Shown here: piece after piece, positions 35,181 through 46,652 of the stretch
Layout: the number at the start of each line of letters is the position of its first letter
Position numbering within the stretch: position 1 is the stretch's first letter
Source: Typhlomys cinereus
Lineage: Eukaryota > Chordata > Mammalia > Rodentia > Platacanthomyidae
Reading direction: 5' to 3'
DNA length: 64,000 nt
NCBI GenBank assembly: GCA_023101885.1
Contig: JALPQD010000005.1
Location: forward strand, 6,006,584-6,070,583
Translations under genes and position numbers: made by a program
Notes under the pieces: generated by a model
Databases searched by the model: none
What the model saw: the letters and a program-made list of their open reading frames with translations, nothing else
What the model was told of the DNA's origin: nothing

Positions 35181-36599
35181 TGTGGGCCGCAAACACCACC
35201 GATGGTGAGAGTCACAGTGCCACAAGAATTCCTGTGTGATGGTCCTTCTTCAGGACTTGTTATATCTGACTATCCAAACATCAGTTTAAGATGATGATTG
35301 CACTGACTAGCAGGTGATTAAACAGCCTCGATGTGCTGCATTCTTGAGGAATCCAGACAGGGAACTGGGCCACGCTCTGACAGCGCACGGGGTTTCACAA
35401 CAATTTGATTGAATTGTGGTGTTAGAAGCACAGTTGGGGTAGGAGTGGATGCAGGATACAGGCAAGATACCTGACCAGTGACTTCGCAGAATGAAGAAGA
35501 CAAAGGCTAGCACAGTAGAAGAGAAGAATGGACCAGAACCATCGCAGCTCACAGCCTGGCAGACAGCCTTGGCTTGGTCTGTAAGACAGGATATGGGATT
35601 CAATATTCCTGCTATGACATGTGGTGATGCGAAAACTTAAACCACTTGTTCTCCAGAAGCAGTCGACAACATGTATAATACATTCCCTGGGAAAACTAAC
35701 TATGTGTAGCAAGCTGATGTTACTTTCGATGTGGGGAGAGTTCCACGTACAACTGAAAGCGTGAGCTGTTTTATCATAAAGAAGCCAGGGAGTTCTGTTC
35801 TTTTGGACTGACTAGTTTTCCATTTATTAATGGAGGCTTTGGTTCCGGAAATAAAAATTTCCAAACTGCCTGGTTGGAAGCTACTGGCCAGAACGCCTTC
35901 TGCCGTCATCCTTTGGTGAAGCTCTTCTGAGGGGAATGTGTGGTTAGCATGGGAAAACCCAAAGCATTGTAAACAAATGGTAGCACCTCATGATGTTTGC
36001 TTGACACATGGTTTACGCAGCTGCTGGAGCACTAAGCCCACTTGAAAAGTCATCGATCCAAAGCACAGCTGTGTCCAGGGAAGCGCTTGTAAATTCTTCC
36101 AGAACAGAGTCATATTGGGTAGTTTATGACATGCTTTGAAACAGTCACTGGCAATAACCTAGAGACTAGTCACAGAGCAGAAGGTGGAACATTTCCATTG
36201 TCCTGAGCAGCTGTCAGGGTTATTGTTACAGAAGCAGCTCAGGTGAAATGTCAGTCATCGCTGGGCAGATGCCCATGGGCAGTCCTGGGACCAACACGTC
36301 AGCTTGGGGGACAGTCGGGCATCAATGTCATGGGGTCGCTCCACCTCTTTGTTGATGAACTAGTAGCTCAAGGAGACAGAGACATTGTAAAGTAAGGTGC
36401 AGAGGGTCCCAGATCTCTTCCCATCTCTATCAGAGCAGATCTGAACATGTCCCACACATTGGGCTTGTGAGCAAGTTGTCTAGTTAAAGAAATGACTCTG
36501 CTGATTTACAAGTATGTGTTTGTGAAAGTGCTTTAATATTAGATTTGGAGAAAGACAGGTAAAAGAAGACGAAAAGAGAATGTGTCTATGTCAGGATAA
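35181..36599. other. Repeat-poor unassigned sequence
   Basis: No gene and no recognised repeat over 1.4 kb. Overlapping minus frames at 35307-35712 have no recognisable motif. Confidence 0.45.
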
Positions 36600-36922
36600 G
36601 AGCCGGGGAGATGGCTTAGTGGCTAAAACCTTTGGCTTGTAAGCAAAAGGTCCTAAATTTGGACCCCCAGGTCCCATGTAAAAATGTCAGGTGGATGTGG
36701 CAGCAGCCTGCAGATCTAGCCCTGGAAGGCGGAGTCTGGGAATCCCAGAAAAATGCAATAAGATGGACGAGCAATCCAGGATCATTCCTGGTATAACCCT
36801 TAGATCTCCAAATGCACAAACATTCAGGTGCCCTTTTGTACACACATATGCACATCCATATGTAAAACACATGTATATTCATGCAAACAACAAAACAAGG
36901 CAGCGAACAAACAAACAAAAGA
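36600..36922 (+). mobile_element. Dip-like tRNA-headed SINE
   Basis: Plus-strand head GAGCCGGGGAGATGGCTTAG, B-box-like 'cctaaatttggaccccc', then the family body 'aaaatgtcaggtggatgtggcagcagcctgc', 'ggcggagtctgggaatccca' and 'aggatcattcctggtataaccct', ending in a CA/ACAA-rich tail. Confidence 0.7.
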
Positions 36923-37194
36923 TCGATTCTTGTCATGTATTTAGCACACCATGCTTGAGAATGAGTGAACATAGAAGAAAGATGAGAAGTCAGAGAGTAG
37001 TAGCTTTACTGTCTCCTAGGTTAGGATTACGCGATGGTGACAGGAGAGAGGAGGGAAAGTAGAAAGGGAAGCAAAATACTGCAGCTTGTGTAGCTCCGGA
37101 AACCCATGGCATGGCTGATAACTGCTTGATCCCAGAGAGGTTCTGATCACACCCACATGTGGAACTAAAAGCAGGGACAATGGCTCCCGGGAGC

Positions 37195-37400
37195 ACGCAG
37201 CTCAGATTCAAACCCCAGTACTTCTACTTAGTGGTGAGGCCGGGTATAAATCATTCAATCTCATTGAGTCCCAACAACTTCAGCTATAAAGTAGGAATGG
37301 TATTGCTCATCTCTGGGAATTTCTCTCACGAGAATTAAATGAGCACATTGGCTTGAAAGCAGAGTACAAGTGACATGTGGTAGGTGATCAACAAAGAGCA
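37195..37400 (+). mobile_element. MIR SINE fragment
   Basis: 'cagctcagattcaaaccccagtacttc', 'aaatcattcaatctcattgagtcccaacaacttcagctataaagtaggaat' and 'cgagaattaaatgagcaca' keep the MIR core order. Confidence 0.65.
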
Positions 37401-37791
37401 GGAATAATGATCATTACCTTGTCTACTATACTGAGGACATTTAAGATCATTTTACATGCTAATCAGGTCTGTGGATGCCAGTCCTATATCAGTGTCTATT
37501 TACAAATAATTAAGAGAGTCCTTAGTGTATATAAAGATTTACTAATATGAATTCACGAAACACTAATATGAAATTACTGGAAAAACAAGGTCAGTATTCT
37601 GGGTACATTAAAGGCTGAATATTCTGCTTGCTTTTTAGTAATATAATTATGGTAGAGGTTTGGACTATTGACAAATACCCAAAAAATATTTCTGTCCTTC
37701 TTTAAGTACATTGTAACTTACTTATTAATCCTTTAGGATTATGTGTTATCCTCTTTGGACAAAAGAACATACACACAGACACAAAAGCACA

Positions 37792-37840
<49 letters not shown>

Positions 37841-38079
37841 ATGGAATGATGTGATTTTCAGGTGAACTCATTAACTGTCATGTCCTTTCTCCTTCCCTGG
37901 ACACTGTAGACACATGAGCTGAATGACACCACAGCCAATGTGGATTACTGATGGAGATGTCTGCTTTTTCTTGTTCTGAATCATATGTCATGACTTAGGC
38001 AATCTGGTGTCATGCTGGATTTGATGACTTGAGAAAACCTAAAATGGGCCTTCCAGCAGCGTGCTCTGGGGTCGGAGCC
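37401..38079. other. Unassigned sequence with (AC)n
   Basis: A pure (AC)n run of about 21 units at 37796-37838. Nothing else recognised. Confidence 0.7.
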
Positions 38080-38330
38080 CTTGGTGTGCAAGCGTGGGGC
38101 CCTGAGGTCAGACCCGCCAGAACAGCACACGCAGATGGGTTATTGCATCCCTGTCTGTAAGCTGGTGCTGGAGCCGAAGGCGGGGACAGGAGGATCCCTG
38201 CAGCCTGCTGCCCACTAGCCCTGGCCAGGTGCGGTGAGCGGCCCTGTATCAAGCGAATTAGACAGATGATGGCAGAGTGAGATACACTGTCCTCTTCTGG
38301 CCTCCGAGTCCATGAGCACACACACCCACA
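38080..38330 (+). mobile_element. B4-like SINE whose tail seeds a minisatellite
   Basis: 'ggtcagacccgccagaacagcacac', 'ggcggggacaggaggatccctgcagcctgctgccc', 'agcggccctgtatcaagcg' and 'cctcttctggcctccgagtccatgagcacacacac' follow the B4 order. The CA-rich 3' tail passes directly into the array at 38331. Confidence 0.55.
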
Positions 38331-38898
38331 ACTCATGCAAATGCAACCCCACACACACACATATGGGCATGCATACAAACACACAAACACACACACTCAT
38401 ACAAATGCACCACACATAGACACATATATGGGCATGCATACATACACATCCACAACTCATACAAATACAACAGACACACACATGTATATGGGCATGCATA
38501 TACACACACACTCATACAAATGCACCACAAACACATATATAGGCATGCACACACACATTCATACAAATGCACCACACACACATACATGTATACATACATA
38601 CATGAGTGTATACACACATACACACATACAAATGCACAAAAGTGCATGGATATATACACACACACAAGTGCAACACACATACATTACATGCATATACACA
38701 CATACTCATACAAATGCAACACATGCATACATGCACATACACATACGTACATGCACACACACAGACACATGCTTGTACAAATGCACCACACACACACATA
38801 CATATATACATACATGTACATGCACACACACTCATGCAAATGCACCACACACACACATATGCATGCATACACATACATACTTTCATGTAAATGCACTA
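38331..38898. repeat. Minisatellite, about nine irregular 47-80 bp units
   Basis: Units begin with ACTCATACAAATGCACCACA or close variants at about 38331, 38395, 38455, 38510, 38557, 38624, 38704, 38772 and 38830, with a partial tenth at 38881. Each continues with CA/TA-rich DNA and often GGCATGCATA. Unit spacing is 64, 60, 55, 47, 67, 80, 68, 58 and 51 bp. Two units contain a perfect ATGCAAAT octamer. The many Thr/His frames here are not genes. Confidence 0.85.
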
Positions 38899-39265
38899 GA
38901 AAGAGAGAGGGAGAGAGAACCCAAAAATATATAGCATGCATTAGTAGTTAGGTTGTGAATTTGAGGAGATTACTAGCAGAATGCAAAAGGACAATATAAT
39001 GCTTTTTCAATATGAAAATACACCTGATGGTGATGTAGAATTTCCGTTGGCCAACATACTTTGGAAAGTACTGATTCACAGGGTTCCCTGAAAAACTTCC
39101 ACTTGCACATGAATGACCAAAATAATCAGATGACTGGAATTCCAATAAAAATGTCAAATGACAGGAAACGATTATGTGATATTTCATTGTAAGTATTCAT
39201 TGTTAGGCCTCATGACATTTGCTCAAACTACAGCGTTTTCTCTTCTGTCTAGTCTCCTTCAACTC
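38899..39265. other. Unassigned sequence
   Basis: Nothing recognised. Confidence 0.5.
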
Positions 39266-39296
<31 letters not shown>

Positions 39297-39374
39297 GTGT
39301 GTGGTGCTTAAGTTTGAACTCAGAGCCCTATGCTTGCTAAACAAGTAGTCCACCACTGAGCTTCTTCCTCAGCC
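39266..39374 (-). mobile_element. ID-like SINE with (CA)n tail
   Basis: Plus-strand 'ggtgcttaagtttgaactcagagccctatgcttgctaaacaagtagtccaccactgagc' is the antisense of an ID element (B box and A box both recognisable). The tail side is a (TG)n run at 39266-39301 with one CG interruption. Confidence 0.65.
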
Positions 39375-39412
39375 TTTTTGCTCATCATAGCTTAATTTAA
39401 GAAGTAACTCCT

Positions 39413-39643
39413 GAGCTGGAGAGATGGCTCAAGGGTTAAGACTGCCTCACAAGCAGAAGATCCTGAGTTCAGATCCCAGGTCCCATTTATAAAACATCAG
39501 GAGGAATGGCGGCAGCCTGCACTCTGCGCCCTGGTGGGCGGAGTCTGGGAAATCCAAGAGCAAAGAAAACAGGAGGTAAAAACAACCCAGAATGATTCCT
39601 GAAGTCACCCTTGGTCCTCCACAGGGACACACAGTGCCCTCTG

Positions 39644-39690
<47 letters not shown>

Positions 39691-39713
39691 ACACACAAAA
39701 TAAATAAAGTTTT
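39413..39713 (+). mobile_element. Dip-like tRNA-headed SINE, best-preserved copy
   Basis: Starts GAGCTGGAGAGATGGCTCAA with an A-box-like TGGCTCAAGGG and a B-box-like GAGTTCAGATCCC. The body includes 'catcaggaggaatggcggcagcctgc', 'ctggtgggcggagtctgggaaatcc' and 'agaatgattcctgaagtcacccttgg'. It ends with (AC)n at 39649-39688 and AAATAAATAAA. The head is that of the B2 superfamily, the body is not mouse B2. Confidence 0.8.
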
Positions 39714-39989
39714 TTAAAAATATTACCACTCAATAAAGCTTTATCAGACTCAACTGTAACTTCCCACTTCTACTAACACTGAGTTACACTTCAAGTGCAG
39801 CTTTTATCTTCTCCCAGCAGACAGCACAATACTTTGTGTATGTATCTCAACCTCAGCAGATTCTCATCGCCTTTCAATTTGGCGCCAAAGTTCATTCCTC
39901 TTTATATCTCCTACAGGTTTTAGCACAAGTTTAGAATTTAGATTAAATTTAGTGAGCTGTCACTGAATGGAATTATGCTATGGGTGAAG
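39714..39989. other. Unassigned sequence
   Basis: Nothing recognised. Confidence 0.5.
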
Positions 39990-40225
39990 TGATAACAATG
40001 TAATTGCTAATGAGAATATCGATAATAATAACTAAATCTTGGAGCACTTCCAATATGTGAGAAATGATGATAATGATTTGTTGGTTTTTGTGAATTGCAT
40101 CTATATGGTAAGTACTGTTAGTTCCATAGACTATAAATCTGATGCTGAAAGAGGTGAAGTACTTGATTGAGCCCACACAACTGATAAATCTAGCGTTTGA
40201 TCCCAGGTGCTGAGAAGCAGACATT
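39990..40225 (-). mobile_element. MIR SINE fragment
   Basis: 'gaaagaggtgaagtacttgattgagcccacacaactgataaatctagcg' followed by 'tttgatcccaggtgctgagaagcagac' is the antisense MIR core. Confidence 0.6.
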
Positions 40226-42145
40226 TGCAGTGATAAATGTAGTATTGATATGTTCTTTGATTTTTCTTTTCTGTGTTACCGTAGTCTGCCTCAAAGTTTA
40301 GAAGGTTTAGCTCTGAACACACAAAATAAGATTTAGAAGGAGGGATCCTATGAAAGGTAAAAGGTGGCAAATCTGGTGGAAACAGATAATCAGGAGGCAG
40401 CCCTGCTCTGGTCCTTCTGGGATCAAGGAACTACAAAAGTGAAAGGCGAGGAGGGGAAGGAGGAAGTGAGTCTATCCTGAAGGTTGAGCCTTTGCCTTGG
40501 GTAGGACAAAAGTGGGATTCAGAGGTCACCTGGCCTCCCGACCTTTGGGGCGGGTGGGGAAAACTACTCAGATCATATCCCTGCTTATTAAAGGATGGAA
40601 GGGCTCAGATGGCTGCAGCTTACATTTTAATAAAAGTAGTTTTGCAAGTTGTCTTTGTCTCTTACCCTTCTTATGTGCTATGTTTGTTGGAAGCACTGCT
40701 ATTAACATTAATTGAATGAAAGTGCCCAAGACGCTTAAATCTTTGTCAAGGGAAAAGATCAAAGAGCCAACGTTTTGCTCTGATGAAAAGATAATCCTGT
40801 TTCCATGGCTCCCCACAGTCAACATTCACACTGGCGATCCCATGATATGACAGCTGGTGCTCAATGTAACTGTGCCTCAACATGTCTGCCTACTGTGTGC
40901 TAATCTTGCATCAAGTGTCACAGGGCATGTGAGGACTAAAGAAAATGTGTTCCTTCCAAGAGCATGGAAAGATAAAAGGTTCATCTTCCTTCCATAACAT
41001 AGCATAAACCATCTATAGATGGTTTATAGACACCACAGTGAGGTGATCCAAAATAGTATGACTGAGAGAGGAAAGGCTACAAAAGCAAGCACTAAACTGT
41101 CAATGATCATTATCAAACTAAAATTTGATTTTAAAATTCCTTAAAAAACATCCGTATTAGAGTATGGGATAGTGACTCTCCATCAATAGACATGGTTTCA
41201 ACCCTTGTTTTCCGCCAAAAGAATGTACATGGAAGAAGAGAATACTGAAAGCAAAGACCCACTGGAGAAGAAGATAAGCTTTGATGTGTCCCATCCAAAG
41301 AGGTTCATGAATTTCACTTTAGAGCCATGATTTGAGAAGGTACCACGAGTCATGCCTTGATGCACAGATGAAGGAGGCAAAAATCCAAATGAAAATCGTC
41401 GGAATTTTGTGGACGCTGTTGCGTCTCCTCCATGTAACTCGGTTGGCCCGTCAAGCCGGGCGGGGAGTAAATATTGCTTCTAGGGAAGACGAGGTAGTGG
41501 AGGTCTGCCGCGTTGTGTCACCTGACCATTTTCATACCTGCTATAGCCAAAACGGCTCTGAATCCATATAGGATCATTGGTTTGCCCGTGGAGGACACTG
41601 TCCAGAAGTGGTATGTGACAGAGACAGAATCAGCTGTCTCCTTCTATGGCTCCAGTTGCTTTAGTCAGGGATGGTCAGTCCCTAAATTAACCTGAGGAAG
41701 AGAAAGATCTCAAAGTTGCATGAATTCTTTAAGAAACTGGGAACTACAGAACTATGTGCTCTGATTTATGTGTGTCGATTAAAACCTTTATGTAGAGGAA
41801 AGTATATAGACTGAAATAAGCAGAGTGTATCCACCAGAGACACAACTGGCCCAGAGTCCTGTGACGAATCTCTGAGAACAACTTAAGTACCCATTAGTTT
41901 AAGCTAATCTAATAGATTTCAATCCCTTCTATTGAAAAGAATTTGACTAGAGCAGAAGTATATAGATCTTAGTTATAAATCGAGGCTGTAGTAGTAAGTA
42001 AAAAAAGTCTTGGTGAGAAAAGAAATTCAAAGAAATGGTATAGCAAAGGAAGTATGAATGAAGAGGTGGCATGGTTTAAGAAATTATGGTACTGGGATGG
42101 ATAAGATTTTTTCATGGCTCACTCCTCACATATTGACACATTTCT
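40226..42145. other. Unassigned sequence with a perfect palindrome
   Basis: No gene or recognised repeat over 1.9 kb apart from the palindrome at 41004-41027. Confidence 0.5.
41004..41027. repeat. Perfect 24-bp palindrome without spacer
   Basis: The half-site ATAAACCATCTA is followed directly by its exact reverse complement. Confidence 0.97.
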
Positions 42146-42790
42146 TTTTTTTTTTTCTTTTTTTATTATTATTTCTGCTCATACAGACTTAACAGGTACA
42201 CCGGTCCCCTCCCTCCACCTCCCCCGACCCCCTGCTCCCCCCTCCCGTCTCCCCTCCCTTCCCATCCCCAAGTGCCTCCCCTCCCAATCCCCGAAGCATC
42301 CTTTACTGTGCATGCCAAACTCTCCTCTGGGTTCTCTTCTCCAATGAGGTACAAAGACCCAGGGACATTTCCCAGAACCCTTTCCTATGTTCCCCTTAAG
42401 CTTAGGAACACTACTGTGACTGTCAGTCCCTAGCCTCCAAGGATCCTAGTGCCTTTAGTCCATGCTAGACTTTGTGGGGTCAATAATGTATTGGACATAG
42501 CACAGGTCATGCAAAATCCTATTATGATTACTTCGGCTCTAACTTGTGTGGAGTATCTTGCATATCATTGCTCCTCCCATCCTTGTGCTCTTACACTCTT
42601 ACTGCCCCCTCGTCCGCAAATTTCTCTGAGCTTCAGGATGGGGAGAGATTAGGCTGGCCTAGTTCCAGGTGGTTGATACAGAGTCTCTGATGTTCTGAAT
42701 TATGGTTCGTTGATTTTTTTTTTTTTTTTTTTTTTTGGTTTTGCTGCTCCTGCAATGCCCTGGCAGATGCAGCTATTAGGAGATGGGGTA
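42146..42790 (-). mobile_element. L1 3' UTR with G-rich tract, minus strand
   Basis: Antisense of the 54435 L1 over about 550 bp: poly(A) tail (plus T run at 42143-42165), 'aagtctgtatgagcagaaata', a G-rich polypurine tract (plus C-rich 42203-42262) and 'gccagggcattgcaggagcagc'. An internal A run (plus T run 42714-42736) interrupts the UTR. No ORF2 motif is visible here. Confidence 0.8.
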
Positions 42791-42879
42791 AATAGATCAA
42801 GAGAAGGTCTGTTGGTTCCTGAGCTGAGAAAAAGCTGGGAGATATAGGATGCTTACCATGAATTTTGAATCATGGTTAA

Positions 42880-43425
42880 GGGTTGTTTGGCCCTAATCAG
42901 GATATTGATATTATACCCTCCCCCAAAGCTCAAGGAACATCACTGAAGAAGGGGTAGTAGGAAGGTAAGCGCCTGAAGAAAGGGAGGAGGGTGTCCACAG
43001 TATCTTCTGAACATGACATGAACCCAGGAAGTACAGCTCTGTGCACTTCCACAAGACTTGCACCATATTTGGCCTATCACCATTTTACCATAGAAGGAGA
43101 GTGATCTTAAGAGGCCCCACACATCCCTGAGAGACTCCCGAGGATTAATGCTGGATCAGGGAGAGGGGATGATGTTTTCTTCAGTGTTATACTCACTGAT
43201 AATATTCAGACTCCAGCAAATGCTCAGGCACGTGCCATCAAAGGCAACCCAAATAAGAACTCACTGTGCCACACATGCGAAAAGACAAGAAAATAGGGGG
43301 GTGACTGGCAGGGAATAAGAAGAGTCGTAATGGGAAGAGGGGGGAAGATGGCATGGGGAATGAGGATGTGAACATATCACAAATTCACTCTACTGCTGAA
43401 TGAGATTCTAAAAGAATAAAAAAGA
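42880..43425 (+). mobile_element. L1 3' UTR, old rodent Lx-like
   Basis: 'tttggccctaatcagg', 'acatcactgaagaaggggtag', 'acttgcaccatatttggcc', 'aagaggccccacaca', 'gctcaggcacgtgccatcaaaggcaac' and 'actcactgtgccacacatg' then a purine-rich end with 'gattctaaaagaataaaa'. It lies 90 bp from the minus-strand L1 UTR, in opposite orientation. Confidence 0.75.
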
Positions 43426-43589
43426 AAAAAGAAATGAGTGAAATGGGATGGGACTGAGGCTGTCCATGAAAGACTAAGTCTTCAGTGGGAAGACATGGCA
43501 CCTTGTTCTGTCTTGTCACTGTGAACAGTTCAGCATTAATGGTAGTACAGATGATGGTAGGTCCACCCCTCACTGTTGTGGGAGGAGAC

Positions 43590-43700
43590 TTAGTTGACCC
43601 TCACCATGCCACGTGGCATATGGGTTGGAAATCATGGAGACTGGAATCAGACTGTCTAGGTCAAATTACCTGTTAGTTTTGAAACTATGTATGCTTTTTG
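43590..43700 (+). mobile_element. MIR SINE fragment
   Basis: 'actggaatcagactgtctaggtcaaattacctgttag' matches the 5' part of the MIR core. Confidence 0.45.
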
Positions 43701-44085
43701 AAGGCAGAAAATGGACAGCTGACAATCTGGCATCTCTTGTCATGTAATGTTAGCAACACCAAAACTCACTGGCTTAAAACAAAGAGCACTTCTTTTGACT
43801 ACCAGTTGCTTGGCTCAATTGTCTGTCCTCCATGGTCTCAACTCAATAGTTCCTGGGGTCTCAGCTGGATTTTTCGTGGATCTGTCATCTGATCCGATGT
43901 CCATGTTCTCGAACCATCAAGTCACGTGGTTTCATCAGCCTTGAACCTACCAACTTTGACTTACTTCTTTTGCATATTTCAGGATCAAATGGATGGAAAC
44001 TGATTCGGGATGATTTAGTTGAGTCAGGGCTCCACATGGTCTCTCATCTGTTTACAAAATAAATAGATCAGACTTATGACAACAG
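43701..44085. other. Possible old interspersed repeat
   Basis: 'accaaaactcactggcttaaaacaaagagcacttcttttgac' resembles the end of an ancient mammalian repeat, but I cannot name the family. No gene. Confidence 0.3.
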
Positions 44086-45379
44086 CATTGAGAGAGAGAG
44101 AGAGAGGAAAGAGAGAAAAAAAGGGAGAACAAATAGAAATGTACAATACACATTGTTGCTGAAACTCAGCCCTGGTATAATAACACCTAGTATGGTCTGA
44201 CATGGAAGCTGATTACAGAATCTTGAATTCAGAGGGAGTGGGACTACACCAAAAAATTCCATGATGTCATGTTTTCAGGGAAGCAAGTACAGGGATGGAC
44301 TCTTTGGGTGAAAGATTCTTTTTCATTCTACTTCCCGAAAAGGATGTTAAACAGTACCTATTACACAGTGTTCATTTCAGAGCTAAAGGAGAAAATGTAC
44401 GAAGCACTCAGCACAGTAGATGGCATAGATCGGTACTATACCAGTATTGGCTGTTATTCATACCTGATATTTTGAAGGAGTCAGGCAGGTCCACACAACA
44501 GTCACCTTCTTAGCACGGGTTAGCCAACTTATAATCAGGATTTTTGAATCCTATGCTTTAATTCAAGCCAAAGAGTAGAAGCAGGATTGAGAAGAGCAAA
44601 TTTCCCCTAGTGGTGAATATTGTAGCAGAAACACAAGGTTCATTTTCAGGCTCCATTTTTTTTGCCAATCACTGGCCATTAAGTTTGGCAGGACATATGC
44701 CCAGGCTCTCAGTTCCTCAGTTGGCAAGGCCAGAGATCAGACTGAATGATGGTGAATCACCTAATGGCCAGCTACAGATAAATCCCGATAAGAACATCCT
44801 CTCCAATTTGATTTCAGCAACTAATGGGAAAGGGTGAATCTGGCTATTCTACTGATAGCTTTTAACAAAGAGGAATGCCAGGCGGCTGGGCATGAACTTA
44901 AAGTGAGCTAATTGTCAAAAACAGATCGACCTAAAACAATTTTCTAAAAGTCAAGTTGTTGCATAAAATGAATTAGTCCCAAATATTACCTGACAAATAT
45001 ATCCACTCTAGTAATTTTGTTGCAGTTATGAGTTTTGCAAGTTTGCATGAGTGATTAAACCTTTTTATCCTTCTTTTTTGGAATTTGGAGGTGAACAAAG
45101 GTTACTTTTCTTCCACATTTCTAATTCATGGCCAAATACATCGGCTATGGTTTATTTATTGGAAAGTGAATTACTCTAAAATCGAAATTTCAAAGTGGAT
45201 GTTAATATGACTTAGCCACTTTCAGAGCATAATATAATTTTTTCCAGCATTTTCTGTACTTTTGTAATGATCTTTTTGCTATGCTTTCTTGCCTCTTTTT
45301 CTTTTCATTTTGCCTTTTAAAATGTTTAGCTTTACTTTTTACCCAGGGAGAACTTTTTTCATTTAAACTTCAGGAGATA
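44086..45379. other. Unassigned sequence
   Basis: A short (GA)n run at about 44088-44106, otherwise nothing recognised. Confidence 0.5.
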
Positions 45380-45592
45380 TAACTCCTTGAATATCTCAGA
45401 CTGCCCTAAAGTCGCTCTATAGGCACAGAAGTTGATTTTTAACTTTCCAGTTCTCCTGCCTACACTTCCCAAGTGATGAGCTTAGGAGTGTGTGGCATCC
45501 ACACCTGGTTTTTTTTGCTGGGGATCCAGCCCTTGACTCACGGTTGTGGGATAAGCCCCCCATCAACTGAGCTCCATCCCAGGCCCTGTGCT
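45380..45592 (-). mobile_element. ID-B1 composite SINE (B4-like), diverged
   Basis: Minus-strand head GGCCTGGGATGGAGCTCAGT with 'gagtcaagggctggatccccagc' and a B1-like remainder ('aagtgtaggcaggagaactgg'). Confidence 0.6.
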
Positions 45593-46244
45593 CCATTCGC
45601 TGCACGATTCTAAAGCTTTTCATAAAGTTTACAAGATTGCCTTCAGTTAGTTCCTGGAAGGAAATCGTCCTACCAACTAACTAGGCTGATTAGAATTTTA
45701 ATGACTATGGAGAGCATTGGAATGTTGCAGGCTCTAGATAGCCTTGCCCTTCCTTTGTGTCTGTCCAGGAAAACCTTTTGAAATGTATTAACTTGGCAGA
45801 CCCCAACCAAAAGGAAACAGTGTTCTCAGATAACATTTAAAGCCACAATGTAGAGGGCCCCACTTTGCTGTGAACTGTCCACTTGATACTTCCACCAATG
45901 TATTTATTTAAAAGCTGCCTTGATCTATGGTTTTCTTTGTTCTGTGACTTTAAAAAAAAAACCCTGTAAAACTGTTACCACAGTGGATCACATGTAATTT
46001 GGAGCAACCTGAATCTGTGTTCCTGGCCATGGTCACTCATATTTGGCTCCAGAATAAACTGCCTCTAATCTCTTTGAGGTGAGAGCCGAGATTTTTTTTT
46101 CCTTTTACAGATCAAATTTGTAATGAGAAAGATGTGAAAGGCTCGGTGTGACTCCTCAGATAGCTGTAAACAAGCAGAGTTTGATTTGGCTGGGACTAAA
46201 ATATGTCAAACAAGAAAAATATGTAAAATGTTGCATGAGTAAAA

Positions 46245-46246
<2 letters not shown>
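45593..46246. other. Unassigned sequence
   Basis: No gene or clear repeat. A 28-bp word at 46163-46191 recurs with four mismatches at 47300-47328. Confidence 0.5.
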
Positions 46247-46301
<55 letters not shown>

Positions 46302-46652
46302 ATGCGTCCATGCTTATATGTGCAGTATACAAGTACACATATGTCTGCCAGAGCATGTGCAGGTTTCTGTGCATGCATGTAGCATATGTAGAGACCAGAG
46401 GACAGACAACCTTCCATATCATCCCTCAAACTCAGTTGATCATTTTCTTAAGACAATGCTTTTATTAGCCTGAAACTCCCTAGCTGTCCAGAGAATACCT
46501 GGTATCTACCTGTTTCCAAGTCACCAGTGCTAGAATTAAAAGCAGGAACCACCTCTCCCTGTTTGTTTCTTACACCAGTTCTGAGGATTGAACTCAGGTC
46601 CTCATACTTACACAGCAAGCACTTTACTAAATGAACCATATTCCCAGCCCCA
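46247..46652 (-). mobile_element. B4-like SINE, near full length, long (CA)n tail
   Basis: Minus-strand head GGGGCTGGGAATATGGTTCA, 'gtatgaggacctgagttcaatcctcag', 'tggtgacttggaaacaggtag', 'tttcaggctaataaaagcattgtc', 'agaggttgtc'-like end, then a CA/TA-rich tail with (TG)n 46247-46298 on the plus strand. Confidence 0.65.

Noticed and set aside
38331..38898. CRISPR-like array
   Set aside because: Units vary in length from 47 to 80 bp, have no constant direct repeat with unique spacers, and the genome is mammalian.
38335..38951. Open frames of 85-199 codons rich in Thr, His and Cys
   Set aside because: They are frames of a CA/TA-rich minisatellite in several phases and on both strands, with no coding signature.
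39413..39490. tRNA gene
   Set aside because: A and B boxes are present but the sequence is the head of a SINE seen seven times, with no tRNA acceptor stem.
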